Source: an uncultured Acetatifactor sp.
GTDB taxonomy: Bacteria; Bacillota; Clostridia; Lachnospirales; Lachnospiraceae
DNA length: 53,550 bases
Assembly (NCBI GenBank): GCA_910586835.1
Contig: CAJUJU010000020.1
Span: 1-53,550, forward strand
Direction of reading: 5' to 3'
Part shown: piece by piece, positions 21,031-30,556 of the stretch
How the letters are laid out: each line of letters starts with the position of its first letter
How positions within the stretch are numbered: the first letter of the stretch is position 1
Program-made: the position numbers and the translations under genes
Notes under the pieces: generated by a model
The model's input: the letters and a program-made list of their open reading frames with translations, nothing else
Databases searched by the model: none
What the model was told of the DNA's origin: nothing

Positions 21031-23115
21031 TTATTTATCAGGGCATTGGTATAAGATAAACTTTTCATTGCGGAATGCCTGCTCATAGGAATTTGTCCGC
21101 ATAAAATCCTCCAACAGGGTCAGCTTTGCGTCGGAGACCATTTTCTCCACCTCCTGCTCCGTCAGTCCCAAAGTCTCCAATGCCGCTCTGCCTCCCTCCA
21201 GAAACACAACGCATCTGTTTTCCAATATAATAACAGGTGTTTCTCCGTTTAGCTTCCGCAGCTCTTCCTCCATAACCTCATAGCTGTAAGAGCGAAGATC
21301 ACTCCAGGGATTGAATGCCGACGGCATCTGCAGGTAATATGACAGCCCGGGGATATTTCCGTACAAAATAACCTCCTGACCCTGCAGTCCGTTCTCCCTG
21401 ACGTAGTCATTCAGCTCTGTCACCCATCCGGCCTTATCCGCAGACATTTGCACCCCCTTAAGCACCTCATTATCCTCCACCTGAGCAACTGCCTCCTGGA
21501 TCCCGGTGGCCTCCGCAAAGACAAACTTCGCCCCAAAACAGCCAAACTGGAAGAAACACATCAGAAGAAATGCCGCCAGGATACACTTTGCCGGAAACGG
21601 ATCAATCATTACGCATGTTATCTTTTTGACCCTGACCCTGCGCAGAAAGCGCCAGCTTTCACTCAATGTATAAGGCGCCGCCACAAACAGATTGTTCAGA
21701 CTTGGATAGACGCCGTTATTGCTCCCGATGGAAGTCAAAAGAATCACAAGGATCAGCATACCGCCGATCAGCTTCTCCTGCCGCCCGCTTCCGGGATGAA
21801 AGATGCGTATCACGGCGATAAACATGGTCAGCATCAAAAACAGGATTCCCGGCCGCAGCATGGCGCCATAGGTGTAAAACTCCAGTGAACAGAAACCCCG
21901 GTAATACAGCCATCCCAGCATGGCAGCACCGGCCGGAATCCACAGGCACTTTAGGATTCCATTCGTTATTTTATTGATCTTTTCCCTGTTGCGGCAAAAT
22001 TCTCCGACGAGGACAGTCGTCAGACTCAGACACGCAAACAGAAGAAACGGATGCGGAATACGCCCGACTCCTGCAATCTCCCAAAAGTAACTTTTCCGGC
22101 AGATCACCATGCCCAGCGCCGCAATACCCGGCAGACTCCGGACAGCACCCGTCAGTACATGACATGCCCGGGAATGCTTTTCCGATGGCATGACGAACAG
22201 CACCATCCCCACCAGTACAATGGCTCCGATACGCGCGGCCCAATACAGGTTTTCCGCATAGGTGTCAACAATCCCCCGCAGCATGGAAACCGCCTTATAA
22301 TCCGAGGCCGTATCAGTCATGGCAAACAGCCGACCGATTCCCTCCATATACTCTCTGAACCCATATCGCACAAACAGATAGCCCAAAAGCACAGACAACG
22401 CTGCCCCATATCCCAAAAGACACCAGCCTGTATGGGCAAGCGTAGATTTCCAAAAGCTTTTGGGGGATGAAATCCGTGTCGTTTCTCCCTTCTGTCTTCC
22501 CTCTTCCCGCCACACAATGAAATCATAGACCCATACCGCCAGGATCATGGCCGCCTGAACCAGATTGGGAAAACGCACCAACACATTGGCGCCAAGGCAC
22601 ACCCCCGCACCGATGAGGCAGTTCCTGTTTTCCTTCGTCAGCCCCTGATAAAGCAGGATTACGCCCCCCAGGAACAGCACATAGGTCATATAATTATAGA
22701 GCAGCGCCGTAGGACACCAGCACAGGCTCAGGGCGATCAGCTCCCCCAGAAATACAATTCCGGTCTGCAGCTTCAGCCTTCTGGTACAAAACCAGTACCC
22801 CAGAAGCGCCAACAGACTGGCAAACAGACCGGTATAAAAGTTCATCCCCACCAGGCTCATTCCCCGGGGCAGTCTTGTGAGCAGATGTCCTGTCGCGTTG
22901 GAAAGCCAGGTGGAGAACAGCCACATGGGATCCATATGTTCCAGCCCCATGTATGTGAAATTCGCATAATTGTAACCGGTGTCCCAGAGATCGATCCCCT
23001 GATAGATATGACGCAGGGGATAGAAGGCCAAAATCACCACAAACAAATTCTCCAGTATATTATTCCAGCCGGCCGGCCGCTTTTCCATTTTGCCTTTCTC
23101 CACAATTCCTCTCAT
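21031..23115 (-). CDS. Large polytopic membrane protein, GT-C-like
   Basis: About 694 aa with at least ten hydrophobic segments in the first 500 residues, then a soluble C-terminal domain of about 130 residues. The first extracytoplasmic loop, YQGIDLWDTGYNYANF, has the acidic residues expected of GT-C lipid-linked sugar transferases, and the overall layout resembles dolichyl-mannosyltransferase-like proteins. Family assignment is tentative. It is the last gene of a minus-strand set with MBOAT, SGNH and acyltransferase-3 genes and probably takes part in building or modifying a surface glycan. The start is uncertain: ATG 23115 has GGGGAG upstream, while the frame extends to ATG 23169, which overlaps the preceding stop. 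Confidence 0.65.
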   Translation of the reverse strand: MRGIVEKGKMEKRPAGWNNILENLFVVILAFYPLRHIYQGIDLWDTGYNYANFTYMGLEHMDPMWLFSTWLSNATGHLLTRLPRGMSLVGMNFYTGLFASLLALLGYWFCTRRLKLQTGIVFLGELIALSLCWCPTALLYNYMTYVLFLGGVILLYQGLTKENRNCLIGAGVCLGANVLVRFPNLVQAAMILAVWVYDFIVWREEGRQKGETTRISSPKSFWKSTLAHTGWCLLGYGAALSVLLGYLFVRYGFREYMEGIGRLFAMTDTASDYKAVSMLRGIVDTYAENLYWAARIGAIVLVGMVLFVMPSEKHSRACHVLTGAVRSLPGIAALGMVICRKSYFWEIAGVGRIPHPFLLFACLSLTTVLVGEFCRNREKINKITNGILKCLWIPAGAAMLGWLYYRGFCSLEFYTYGAMLRPGILFLMLTMFIAVIRIFHPGSGRQEKLIGGMLILVILLTSIGSNNGVYPSLNNLFVAAPYTLSESWRFLRRVRVKKITCVMIDPFPAKCILAAFLLMCFFQFGCFGAKFVFAEATGIQEAVAQVEDNEVLKGVQMSADKAGWVTELNDYVRENGLQGQEVILYGNIPGLSYYLQMPSAFNPWSDLRSYSYEVMEEELRKLNGETPVIILENRCVVFLEGGRAALETLGLTEQEVEKMVSDAKLTLLEDFMRTNSYEQAFRNEKFILYQCPDK

Positions 23116-23165
23116 ATCTTTACTCCCCTGCGCGCTTAAAAAGCGGCATCTATGATTATAACACA

Positions 23166-24314
23166 TCAACGATCTGCAAACAGCCCGTCCGCCTCCGCAA
23201 GCTTCCGCGTCAGTCTGCTGTAAAGGCGGTTTCTGCTCAATACATGGTGAATCCCCTTCGCCATTCCAGCTCTGACCATATCAGTCAAAACCCCACAGGT
23301 AAACATGCACACAGCTGCCGCAAGCGTCGCCGCAAACAACACTGCCACGGCAGTCACGCCCCCGGAGGCCTCCGGCTTTGGCACACTCCCGGCCCCCAGC
23401 CAGTTCTGCCAGGTATAACGCAGTCCCAGATTTTCATGCAGCAGATATACCCCTAATGTATAAGGCGCAATCTTTTCAATAACACTCGCTATTTTTCCAT
23501 GAATCTGTATTCTGCAGAAAGCCGCAAACAGCCCCACCGCCGCCAAAAAGGGCAGAATATGATTGTATTCCATACACATTCCCACCATTCTGCCAAGACT
23601 GCCTGTCCGAAGATACAGCTGCCTTAAGAGAAGGGTGCCGCCAAAAGCCATCAGCGAACAGCTCACATACAAAAGCAATCCTCTTCCCTTCTTCTCCAGA
23701 AAGGGGACTCCGAACCTGCGGACATAGGCCGCCGCCGCAAACACACACAGATACCACAGACAGTCATAGCCTTTGGCATCCATCTCCAGCCGGAAAGGCA
23801 GCACACTTTTTGAAACACAAAAGGTCACGAGCAGAACCGACACCGCACACTGCAGTTGCCCTTTTGTCATCCTCTTCAGGGCGCTTCCCACAAGAGGCAG
23901 CAACAGATAACAAAAGAAATAGGCAGTCATAAACCAGTAATGCCCCATATTCACCGGAAACAGAAGGGTAAGAAAATAATGGGTATCCACCGACGTCTCC
24001 GCCACCACCCCGGTCAGGGCACCCACCAGGCCGAACACCACCGAATACAGCCACACCTGCCCCAACAGCCGAAGCAGACGGCTGAGCTTAAAGTGGGAGG
24101 TGCATAGAAAGTAACCGCTGATAAACATATAAACATTCACCGCCACGATGCAGAATGCCTCCAGCAGCCACGCCGCCGTCCCCGCCGTGCCGAAGCTCTC
24201 TGCCGTCAGCTCCGGCAGAAGACCGCCCTTCCCCAGATAATGCAGCACGACGACCATCAGCATGGCCACGCACCGCAGCAGCTCAAGATTTGCCAAACGT
24301 TTCTTTTCCGCCAT
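23166..24314 (-). CDS. Acyltransferase-3 family membrane protein
   Basis: A 382-aa integral membrane O-acyltransferase of the OafA/WecH type. The N-terminal motif is LANLELLRCVAMLMVVVLHYLG, where R and H are family-conserved active-site residues. About ten transmembrane segments follow, with FISGYFL and GHYWFMTAYFF and the C-terminal YTLGVYLLHEN block. It would move acetyl or succinyl groups onto extracellular polysaccharide or sugar lipid. ATG 24314 with GGGAGG 5 nt upstream is preferred over a start at 24338. It ends 14 bp before the SGNH gene's stop region begins, so the genes are tightly packed. Confidence 0.88.
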   Translation of the reverse strand: MAEKKRLANLELLRCVAMLMVVVLHYLGKGGLLPELTAESFGTAGTAAWLLEAFCIVAVNVYMFISGYFLCTSHFKLSRLLRLLGQVWLYSVVFGLVGALTGVVAETSVDTHYFLTLLFPVNMGHYWFMTAYFFCYLLLPLVGSALKRMTKGQLQCAVSVLLVTFCVSKSVLPFRLEMDAKGYDCLWYLCVFAAAAYVRRFGVPFLEKKGRGLLLYVSCSLMAFGGTLLLRQLYLRTGSLGRMVGMCMEYNHILPFLAAVGLFAAFCRIQIHGKIASVIEKIAPYTLGVYLLHENLGLRYTWQNWLGAGSVPKPEASGGVTAVAVLFAATLAAAVCMFTCGVLTDMVRAGMAKGIHHVLSRNRLYSRLTRKLAEADGLFADR

Positions 24315-24327
24315 TCCATCCTCCCTC

Positions 24328-25305
24328 TCAAAAGCCAAAATATCCTCGCTCCGCCATATAGCGCGTCAGCTTCTCCTGCCCGTAGCAGTTCAGATGCTGG
24401 GTATCCATAAAATCCTTCTCCCAGTCAAAGCCGATCTGATCGATTTCATAAAACAGATTATAAAAAGGAATCCCCTGATCCTGCGCATAGTCTTCCACCC
24501 AGTTAAAGACTCTCTGCCGCTCAAAAACATCCTCATAAAATGCCTCCTCATCCTTCAGCGCGTTGAAGGGAGCCACATACCAGACCATCCTCACGTCGTT
24601 CTCCCTGCACAACTCCACCATCTTCTCCAGATATTGCAGCATCTCCTCCGGCATTTCCTTCTTCTCCCCCCGGGGAACCACGGGAATATTCCAGTTGGGC
24701 TCTATCGTGTCACAGAAAAAGCTTCCTCTGGGGCTGGTGAGATCGGACTGAAAATCCTCTTCCGTCAGACTTTTCCAACGACTGTGATATCTGCCGAAGT
24801 TCAAATGATAATAGATTCTCTCTTCCTCCTCGATCAGATCCCGGATCCCCTCCCACTTCGCCCGACAGGCCGGCATCCCGTCAAAAAAAGAATGGGACAG
24901 CTCCGGCAGTACCGTTCGGAAATCATTGGCGCAGTACAGAACCTCAAAGACAATGACATCCGGGTGCTGCAGCTCGATGGCCTCCATGGCCGCATAATAG
25001 GACATGGGAACCGTCTGGGCCGGTGTGGCCAGCATAAATCCGTTGATCCCATACTCATCATACAGCAAATCCGTATTGACGGAGCAGAACTGGTGACTGT
25101 TGCCGATGAACACCACATCCACGGAATCTCTGGGCAGCTGCGCAAAATTATCCTGTCTCCAGTTGTCCCTCTTGTCCCGGCATACATACATGAGCCTGCC
25201 CAAAAGCAAAGCCAGCAAAACAAGAAACAGACCCGACAAAAAAACATTCTTCAGGACAACGAAGCCTCTCCTTCTCTTTTGAAACAATTCTTCTTGAAAA
25301 CCCAT
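24328..25305 (-). CDS. SGNH/DltD-like membrane-anchored hydrolase
   Basis: A 325-aa protein with one N-terminal transmembrane helix (NVFLSGLFLVLLALLLGRLMY, residues 20-40) and an extracytoplasmic SGNH domain. The nucleophile is S70 in FIGNSHQF, and the C-terminal DTQHLNCYGQEKL supplies the Asp and His. This pairing of an SGNH protein with an MBOAT is the arrangement of DltD/DltB, AlgX/AlgI and PatB/PatA: the MBOAT brings acyl across the membrane and the SGNH partner places it on the polymer. ATG 25305 with AGGAGG 7 nt upstream is clear. It is 47 bp after the MBOAT gene. Confidence 0.85.
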   Translation of the reverse strand: MGFQEELFQKRRRGFVVLKNVFLSGLFLVLLALLLGRLMYVCRDKRDNWRQDNFAQLPRDSVDVVFIGNSHQFCSVNTDLLYDEYGINGFMLATPAQTVPMSYYAAMEAIELQHPDVIVFEVLYCANDFRTVLPELSHSFFDGMPACRAKWEGIRDLIEEEERIYYHLNFGRYHSRWKSLTEEDFQSDLTSPRGSFFCDTIEPNWNIPVVPRGEKKEMPEEMLQYLEKMVELCRENDVRMVWYVAPFNALKDEEAFYEDVFERQRVFNWVEDYAQDQGIPFYNLFYEIDQIGFDWEKDFMDTQHLNCYGQEKLTRYMAERGYFGF

Positions 25306-25352
25306 TGCCGTACCTCCTGCCCGCACCTGCGGACCCTTCTCTGTCCGTGCAG

Positions 25353-26843
25353 TCAGAACTGAAAGTATATAAACCGAACGGCATTATACTCCGCACCGTA
25401 AGCCCCCAACAGCAGCACCGCGCACACCCCGGTCAGTACCACCAGCCAGCGAAAGACCAGATTCTGCCTGACATACAGCCGCGGCAGAGAAATCTTTTTC
25501 AACCGCAGAAGATCCGCCCCCAACAGCAACCCCATCCCCAAAAACAGCACATTCCAGTCCTTGCCGTCCAGTCCAAGCTCCAGAAGCGATCCGTCAAACA
25601 GCACCCATGGATTCCAAACTGCCGTCATATTTTTCAGGAGAACAAAGGCCTGGGAGACCGCATCCACCCGAAAAAAGATCCAGATGATACTCACCGCGGC
25701 AAACATAAAAGAAACTCTCCAGAGCCGGAAGGAAAACACATCCGTCTTCACATGCAGAGCCTTCCACAGCCTCTCCCGCAGGCCGGCAGTCAATTCTCCC
25801 GCCACCCGGCAGATTCCGTGCAGTGCCCCCCATACCACAAAATGCCAGGAGGCGCCGTGCCACAGGCCGCTGACCCCAAACACGATCAAAATGTTCAGAT
25901 ACTTTCTCAGCCTGCCCTTCCGGCTTCCCCCCAACGGAAAATAGAGATAATCCCGAAACCAGGAGGAAAGGGAAATGTGCCACCTGTTCCAGAAGTCCCG
26001 AAAGGACACGGCCAGATAAGGCGCGTCAAAATTGTGCATCAGCTCAATTCCCATGATCCGTGCCGCACCCACGGCAATGCAGGTATATCCCGCAAAATCA
26101 CAATAGATCTGTATCGCAAAGAGCGCAGCCGCCGCAAAAACCGTGATCCCCTGATATGTCCCGAAGTTTTCCACGTTGAAGACCGTATTCACAAAGACAG
26201 CGGCTCTGTCAGCAATCACCATCTTCAGCAGGTATCCGTAAAGCATGGTCAGCGCGCCTTCCTGGAGCCGCCGGGAATCCCACAGCTTCAGCTTTTCCAG
26301 ATTCCGTACCTGGGGAAGAAGATTCCCCGAGCGCTCAATCGGCCCTGCCACCAGCTGCGGAAAGAAAGACACGAACAACGCATACCTGGGAAAATTCCGT
26401 TCCGCGGCAATCGTGCCCCTGTATACGTCCACCGTATAACCCACCGCCTGAAAAATATAGAAGGAAATTCCCACCGGCAGCAAAAGAGATACCGTGTTTT
26501 CCGGAAGTGTAACATGAAACCTGCCAAGTATGGCGCTGAAATTGTGCCACAGAAAATCCAGATATTTAAACAGAAACAGAATGCCAAAATTCAAAAGAAT
26601 CGCTGCCGCTGCCGTCGCACGCTTTTTGTGCAAATCCTCCCTCCACCGCTCCAGGAGCAGACCTGCGCCCCAGGTGACTGCAGTGGAAAAAAGCAGAAGC
26701 AGCAGATACTTCGGGTTCCAGCACATATAAAAGAAATAACTGGCGATCAAAAGCCAGAACACTCTCAGTTTCCTGTGAATCAGGAAGTATATCATGAGCA
26801 CAACAGGGAAGAAAACCACAAACTCCAGAGAATTGAACAGCAT
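25353..26843 (-). CDS. MBOAT-family acyltransferase (AlgI/DltB-like)
   Basis: A 496-aa membrane-bound O-acyltransferase. FFPVVLMIYFLIH opens the first membrane helix; FFPQLVAGPIERSG, FRDFWNRWHISLSSWFRDYLYFPLGG and GLWHGASWHFVVWG are the family blocks, the last holding the catalytic histidine. About ten to twelve helices are visible. It exports acyl groups for surface-polymer acylation together with the SGNH protein. It is the first gene of the four-gene minus-strand operon, 45-75 bp downstream of a near-consensus promoter. Confidence 0.92.
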   Translation of the reverse strand: MLFNSLEFVVFFPVVLMIYFLIHRKLRVFWLLIASYFFYMCWNPKYLLLLLFSTAVTWGAGLLLERWREDLHKKRATAAAAILLNFGILFLFKYLDFLWHNFSAILGRFHVTLPENTVSLLLPVGISFYIFQAVGYTVDVYRGTIAAERNFPRYALFVSFFPQLVAGPIERSGNLLPQVRNLEKLKLWDSRRLQEGALTMLYGYLLKMVIADRAAVFVNTVFNVENFGTYQGITVFAAAALFAIQIYCDFAGYTCIAVGAARIMGIELMHNFDAPYLAVSFRDFWNRWHISLSSWFRDYLYFPLGGSRKGRLRKYLNILIVFGVSGLWHGASWHFVVWGALHGICRVAGELTAGLRERLWKALHVKTDVFSFRLWRVSFMFAAVSIIWIFFRVDAVSQAFVLLKNMTAVWNPWVLFDGSLLELGLDGKDWNVLFLGMGLLLGADLLRLKKISLPRLYVRQNLVFRWLVVLTGVCAVLLLGAYGAEYNAVRFIYFQF

Positions 26844-26888
26844 TTCACGTCACCGCCCGCTTTCATAGGTTGAAAAAAATTCTGATTT

Positions 26889-26917
26889 ATTATAACATTT
26901 ATAGGAAATGAAGTCAA
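26889..26917 (-). promoter_or_regulatory. Promoter of the envelope acylation operon
   Basis: On the minus strand the -35 is TTGACT (26917-26912) and the -10 is TATAAT (26894-26889), with exactly 17 bp between. The region is shared with the divergent response-regulator gene, whose start codon lies 21 bp beyond the -35. Confidence 0.8.
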
Positions 26918-26937
26918 AAACAGAAATGAGGTTTCCG

Positions 26938-27603
26938 ATGAAAACAATCGCCGTGATAGAAGATGACATCTATATTGGAGAACTGCTCTCCGAGAGCCTG
27001 AGCCTTGAGGGCTACCGTGTCATTCACGCTTGGTCTGGCACCGAAGCACTGCTGCTTCTGGAAAAGCAGCGGCCTGACCTGATCCTGCTGGATTTGATGC
27101 TTCCGGGTCTGTCCGGCGAACGGCTTCTTCCCCTTATTAAAAACACACCCGTTATCATTGTCAGTGCCAAAGCCGACGTGGAGGAAAAGGTGGAACTGCT
27201 GCTGGCGGGCGCCGCGGACTATATCGTCAAACCCTTTGAGATGAGAGAACTTCTGGCACGGATCCAGGTACAGCTGCGCCGCAGCACGGCCCCACAGCCC
27301 CACATCCTCACCCTGGGCAGCCTGACCCTGGATACGGACACCCGTCAGCTGCATGTTGACGGACAGCCCGTACACCTGACCAGAACGGAATTTGCCCTGC
27401 TGAAAAAGCTGATGCTGAATCCGGACCGTCCGGTTTCCAAGTCCTCCCTGCTGGAGGATATCAGTCAGGATACCCCCGACTGCACGGAAAGCTCGCTGAA
27501 AATTCATGTCAGCAATCTTCGGAAAAAGCTGAAAGAGACGGACTGCAGGGAATCCATAGAATCCGTCTGGGGCATCGGTTTCCGAATTGACTCCGGTGAA
27601 TAA
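26938..27603 (+). CDS. OmpR-family response regulator
   Basis: A 221-aa two-component regulator. The receiver domain has the acidic pair E8 D9 D10, phospho-acceptor D52 in LLDLMLP, the Ser of IIVSAKAD and the K in DYIVKPFE. The C-terminal winged helix ends VWGIGFRID. ATG 26938 uses GAGG 8 nt upstream. It is followed by an ABC transporter and a histidine kinase (order RR-ATPase-permease-HK), a layout common for antimicrobial-peptide sensing and efflux modules. The repeated TTTAC boxes before the ABC genes are its likely binding sites. Confidence 0.93.
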   Translation: MKTIAVIEDDIYIGELLSESLSLEGYRVIHAWSGTEALLLLEKQRPDLILLDLMLPGLSGERLLPLIKNTPVIIVSAKADVEEKVELLLAGAADYIVKPFEMRELLARIQVQLRRSTAPQPHILTLGSLTLDTDTRQLHVDGQPVHLTRTEFALLKKLMLNPDRPVSKSSLLEDISQDTPDCTESSLKIHVSNLRKKLKETDCRESIESVWGIGFRIDSGE

Positions 27604-27624
27604 ATCGGGCTTCCACGCAGAATA

Positions 27625-27680
27625 TTTACTGTATCTTTACTCTTTTCTTTACCACTCTCTTAACCGGAATCCGCTATACT
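27625..27680 (+). promoter_or_regulatory. Response-regulator box array and ABC-operon promoter
   Basis: Four half-sites repeat with helical spacing: TTTAC at 27625, 27636 and 27648, and TTAAC at 27660 (11, 12 and 12 bp apart). They run into a good -10, TATACT (27675-27680), that lacks a -35. This is the design of an activator-dependent promoter for an OmpR-type regulator binding direct repeats, and suggests that the adjacent regulator switches on the transporter. Confidence 0.65.
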
Positions 27681-27722
27681 GACTGTGTTGCGGAAAACTT
27701 TTTGTTAGGAAAGGAATGGTTA

Positions 27723-28640
27723 ATGATGGAATATGTACTGACAACCGCTGCCCTGCGGAAATGCTACGGCAGCTCCACCGCCCTGCAGAATGTGAGCATG
27801 CACATTCCCAAAGGCGCAATCTACGGGTTTGTAGGCAAAAACGGGGCGGGCAAGACCACCCTGATCCGGCTGATCTGCGGCCTTCAGACTCCCACCTCCG
27901 GAGAATACACGCTTTTCGGAAGATCCTTCCGGGACAGGGAGATCTCCAAAAGCAGACGGCGAATAGGCGCTATCGTGGAGACGCCTGCCGTCTACCTGAA
28001 CAGGACGGCTGAGGACAATCTGAAATTACAGTACCGTATCCTGGGCCTGCCCTCTTTCCAGAACATTCCGGAGCTTCTGAAGCTGGTTGGCCTGGAAAAC
28101 ACCGGCAAAAAGAAGGCGGCACAATTCTCCCTGGGCATGCGCCAACGTCTGGGCATCGCCGTGGCTCTCGCGGGAAACCCTGATTTCCTGGTGCTGGATG
28201 AACCCGCCAACGGACTGGATCCTCAGGGAATCGTAGAAATGCGGGAGCTCATCCTGAAACTGAACCGGGAACAGGGCATTACCGTCCTGATCTCCAGCCA
28301 CATCCTGGATGAACTGTCCCGGCTTGCCACCCACTATGGCTTCATCGACAACGGCAGCATTCTCCAGGAAATCACTGCAGACGAACTGGAAACCGCCTGC
28401 AGAAAATGTCTGACGGTCACTGTTTCCCACATGCAGGCCCTCTGTATTGTCCTGGATGAAAAAAAGCTCGAATATCAGGTGTTATCTGAACATCAGGCCG
28501 AAATCTACGGCGCAATTGAAATCACGGAGCTGGTAAATGCTCTTGCCGTCCGTAACTGTGTCCTCTCCTCCGTACAGGAAAAGGGCGAAGGACTGGAAAA
28601 CTACTATCTGAATCTGATCGGAGGAAAAACAAATGCATAA
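27723..28640 (+). CDS. ABC transporter ATP-binding protein
   Basis: A 305-aa ATPase of the drug/lantibiotic-immunity (BcrA/NatA-like) group. Walker A is GKNGAGKTT (38-46), the signature is FSLGMRQRLGIA, Walker B is FLVLDEPANGLD, and the switch histidine is in SSHILDEL. About 70 C-terminal residues follow the core. The start is one of two adjacent ATGs (27723 or 27726) behind AAAGGA. It overlaps the permease gene by 8 bp. With the flanking regulator and kinase it probably protects against a membrane-active compound. Confidence 0.9.
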   Translation: MMEYVLTTAALRKCYGSSTALQNVSMHIPKGAIYGFVGKNGAGKTTLIRLICGLQTPTSGEYTLFGRSFRDREISKSRRRIGAIVETPAVYLNRTAEDNLKLQYRILGLPSFQNIPELLKLVGLENTGKKKAAQFSLGMRQRLGIAVALAGNPDFLVLDEPANGLDPQGIVEMRELILKLNREQGITVLISSHILDELSRLATHYGFIDNGSILQEITADELETACRKCLTVTVSHMQALCIVLDEKKLEYQVLSEHQAEIYGAIEITELVNALAVRNCVLSSVQEKGEGLENYYLNLIGGKTNA

Positions 28641-29469
28641 TCTTTTATCCGCCGGTTTTTCCCGGCTCTGGAAAAATAAACTGTTTCTGTGCAGCCTTGT
28701 GCTCATGCCTGCGACTATCGTAACCATTATGCTGAATCAGCATACCACCTGGAAAGAGTACGGCGGCGTTTCCGCCGGTCTGGATACCTTCCTGCCCGGC
28801 TGCTTTCTCTTCATCGGCTGCTTCGCCGCTGTCTTTTCCGCTCTGTTTTTGGGCACAGAATACAGCGACGGTGTCATCCGCAATAAACTGATTGCCGGGC
28901 ACAGCCGTGACGCAGTCTATCTCTCCTCCCTGTGCTGCTGTATCGTCTTCTCTCTGTTGGTCTGCGCTGCCTCCGTGGTCTGCGTCTTTATCGCGGGCGT
29001 TCCCCTGTATGGCCTGTCCGGGGACTGGCTGACGCTGTTCAAAAGATTCGGCTGCGGAATCCTGCTTATAGTCTCCTTCTCCGCCCTGTTCACCCTTCCC
29101 GCAATGCTGCTCCAAAACAAGGCCGTCCTGTCCGTCTTCAACACCATCTGCTTCTTCGGCCTGTTGTTTGCTGCCATCTACGTCATGGCGCGTCTGGAGG
29201 CAAAGGAATTCCTGGATTCCTCTTATGCGTTTATGCTGGACGGCGAATATATTCCCGGAGAAAGTATCCCAAACCCCGGCTACCTCCGTGGAACCACGCG
29301 GACCATCTTTGAGTTTTTGGGAGAATTTCTTCCCACGGGACAGAGCTTCCATATCTCACAGATGCTCGTGCTTTCCCATCCGCTGCGGCTCTGCCTGTAC
29401 TCCCTTACAGTGACGGTTCTCACCACTGCCGCAGGTCTTTTCGCCTTCCGTCGGAAGGATATCAACTAG
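28633..29469 (+). CDS. ABC-2 type permease
   Basis: A 278-aa membrane subunit with six hydrophobic segments. The N-terminus LSAGFSRLWKNKLFLCSLVLMPA, the LGTEYSDGVIRNKLIAGHSR loop and the terminal AAGLFAFRRKDIN are typical of ABC-2 exporters in bacitracin- and lantibiotic-type systems. ATG 28633 has GGAGG 9 nt upstream inside the ATPase gene, so translation is coupled. The substrate is unknown. Confidence 0.88.
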   Translation: MHNLLSAGFSRLWKNKLFLCSLVLMPATIVTIMLNQHTTWKEYGGVSAGLDTFLPGCFLFIGCFAAVFSALFLGTEYSDGVIRNKLIAGHSRDAVYLSSLCCCIVFSLLVCAASVVCVFIAGVPLYGLSGDWLTLFKRFGCGILLIVSFSALFTLPAMLLQNKAVLSVFNTICFFGLLFAAIYVMARLEAKEFLDSSYAFMLDGEYIPGESIPNPGYLRGTTRTIFEFLGEFLPTGQSFHISQMLVLSHPLRLCLYSLTVTVLTTAAGLFAFRRKDIN

Positions 29470-29551
29470 TATAATGACTCTATGGGTCAATTTCCAGAGA
29501 AATGCTTTCTCAACGTTTCTCCAAGAAGTGCCGCTTGTGTCAGGAGGCAAT

Positions 29552-30556
29552 ATGTTTCAATTTTTTTACGTCATACTATGTGTCATATTACTTGTCATCA
29601 CACTGAGTCTCGCTCTGAAAATCCATCTTCTGCACAGCAGCTTTCTGCGAATCAGTGAAGGTCTCACCGATATTTTAGAGGAGGGCGTTGAAACCAACGC
29701 CCTCCTCACACTGGTCTCCCGGGATCGCCATCTGTGCCGGATGACCGCCGTGCTGAACCGACAGCTGAAGCTGCTCCGCAAAGAGCATCTTCGGTATGTG
29801 AACGGCGACCGCGACCTGCGGGAAGCCATCGCAAACATTTCTCACGACCTGCGCACTCCCCTGACTGCAATCAACGGCTATCTTGACCTTCTGTGCCGGG
29901 AGCTTGCCCCTGTCCCTCTGGAAGCTCTTCAGAAAGAACCCCCGGAATCCCGGACCAGGACAGAGCAGACTGAAAATAGAGAAAAAAGCCAAAACGTCCA
30001 ACGTTATCTGAATATGATACGCAGCCGCACGGAGGCAATGAAACAGCTGACCGAGGAACTGTTTCATTATTCGATCACCCTATCTGCCAGGAAGGAGGAT
30101 CCTGTTTCCCTCTCCCTGAATCAGGTTCTGGAGGAAAGCCTGATCTCCTTTTATCAAGAGCTGGAAGAGCATCACATTACACCCGTTATACAAATGCCGC
30201 AAGCCCCTGTACTGCGCACTCTGGATAAGGCCTCCCTGGTGCGGGTCTTCGGTAATATCATTGGAAATGCGGTAAAATACAGCCAGGGAGATCTTCGAAT
30301 AACCCTCACAAGACAAGGCTCCGTTATTTTTTCCAATCAAGCCCCCGGCCTGACTCCCGTCACTGCCGCAAAGCTCTTTGACCGCTATTTCACTGTAGAA
30401 ACCGTCTCCGCCTCCGGCAGTCCCCGGCCCCGAACCACAGGAGGCGGTCTTGGACTGTCCATCGCAAAGCTTCTGACCGAACAAATGGGAGGATCTGTGA
30501 ACGCTGCATACAAAGACGGGGAACTGCACATCACCGTACAGTTCCCCTCCCTATGA
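29552..30556 (+). CDS. Histidine kinase with minimal membrane anchor
   Basis: A 334-aa sensor kinase. It has a single N-terminal hydrophobic stretch (residues 3-24) and no extracellular sensing domain, then a HAMP-like helix, the HisKA box NISHDLRTPLTA with H98, an N-box IIGNAVKYSQGD, and a degenerate-spacing G-box GGGLGLSIAKLL. About 30 extra charged residues (around 120-150, EQTENREK) sit just after the H-box helix. Like BceS-type kinases it probably senses through the adjacent transporter. The start at ATG 29552 with AGGAGG 4-5 nt upstream is preferred over an earlier in-frame start at 29474. Confidence 0.9.
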   Translation: MFQFFYVILCVILLVITLSLALKIHLLHSSFLRISEGLTDILEEGVETNALLTLVSRDRHLCRMTAVLNRQLKLLRKEHLRYVNGDRDLREAIANISHDLRTPLTAINGYLDLLCRELAPVPLEALQKEPPESRTRTEQTENREKSQNVQRYLNMIRSRTEAMKQLTEELFHYSITLSARKEDPVSLSLNQVLEESLISFYQELEEHHITPVIQMPQAPVLRTLDKASLVRVFGNIIGNAVKYSQGDLRITLTRQGSVIFSNQAPGLTPVTAAKLFDRYFTVETVSASGSPRPRTTGGGLGLSIAKLLTEQMGGSVNAAYKDGELHITVQFPSL

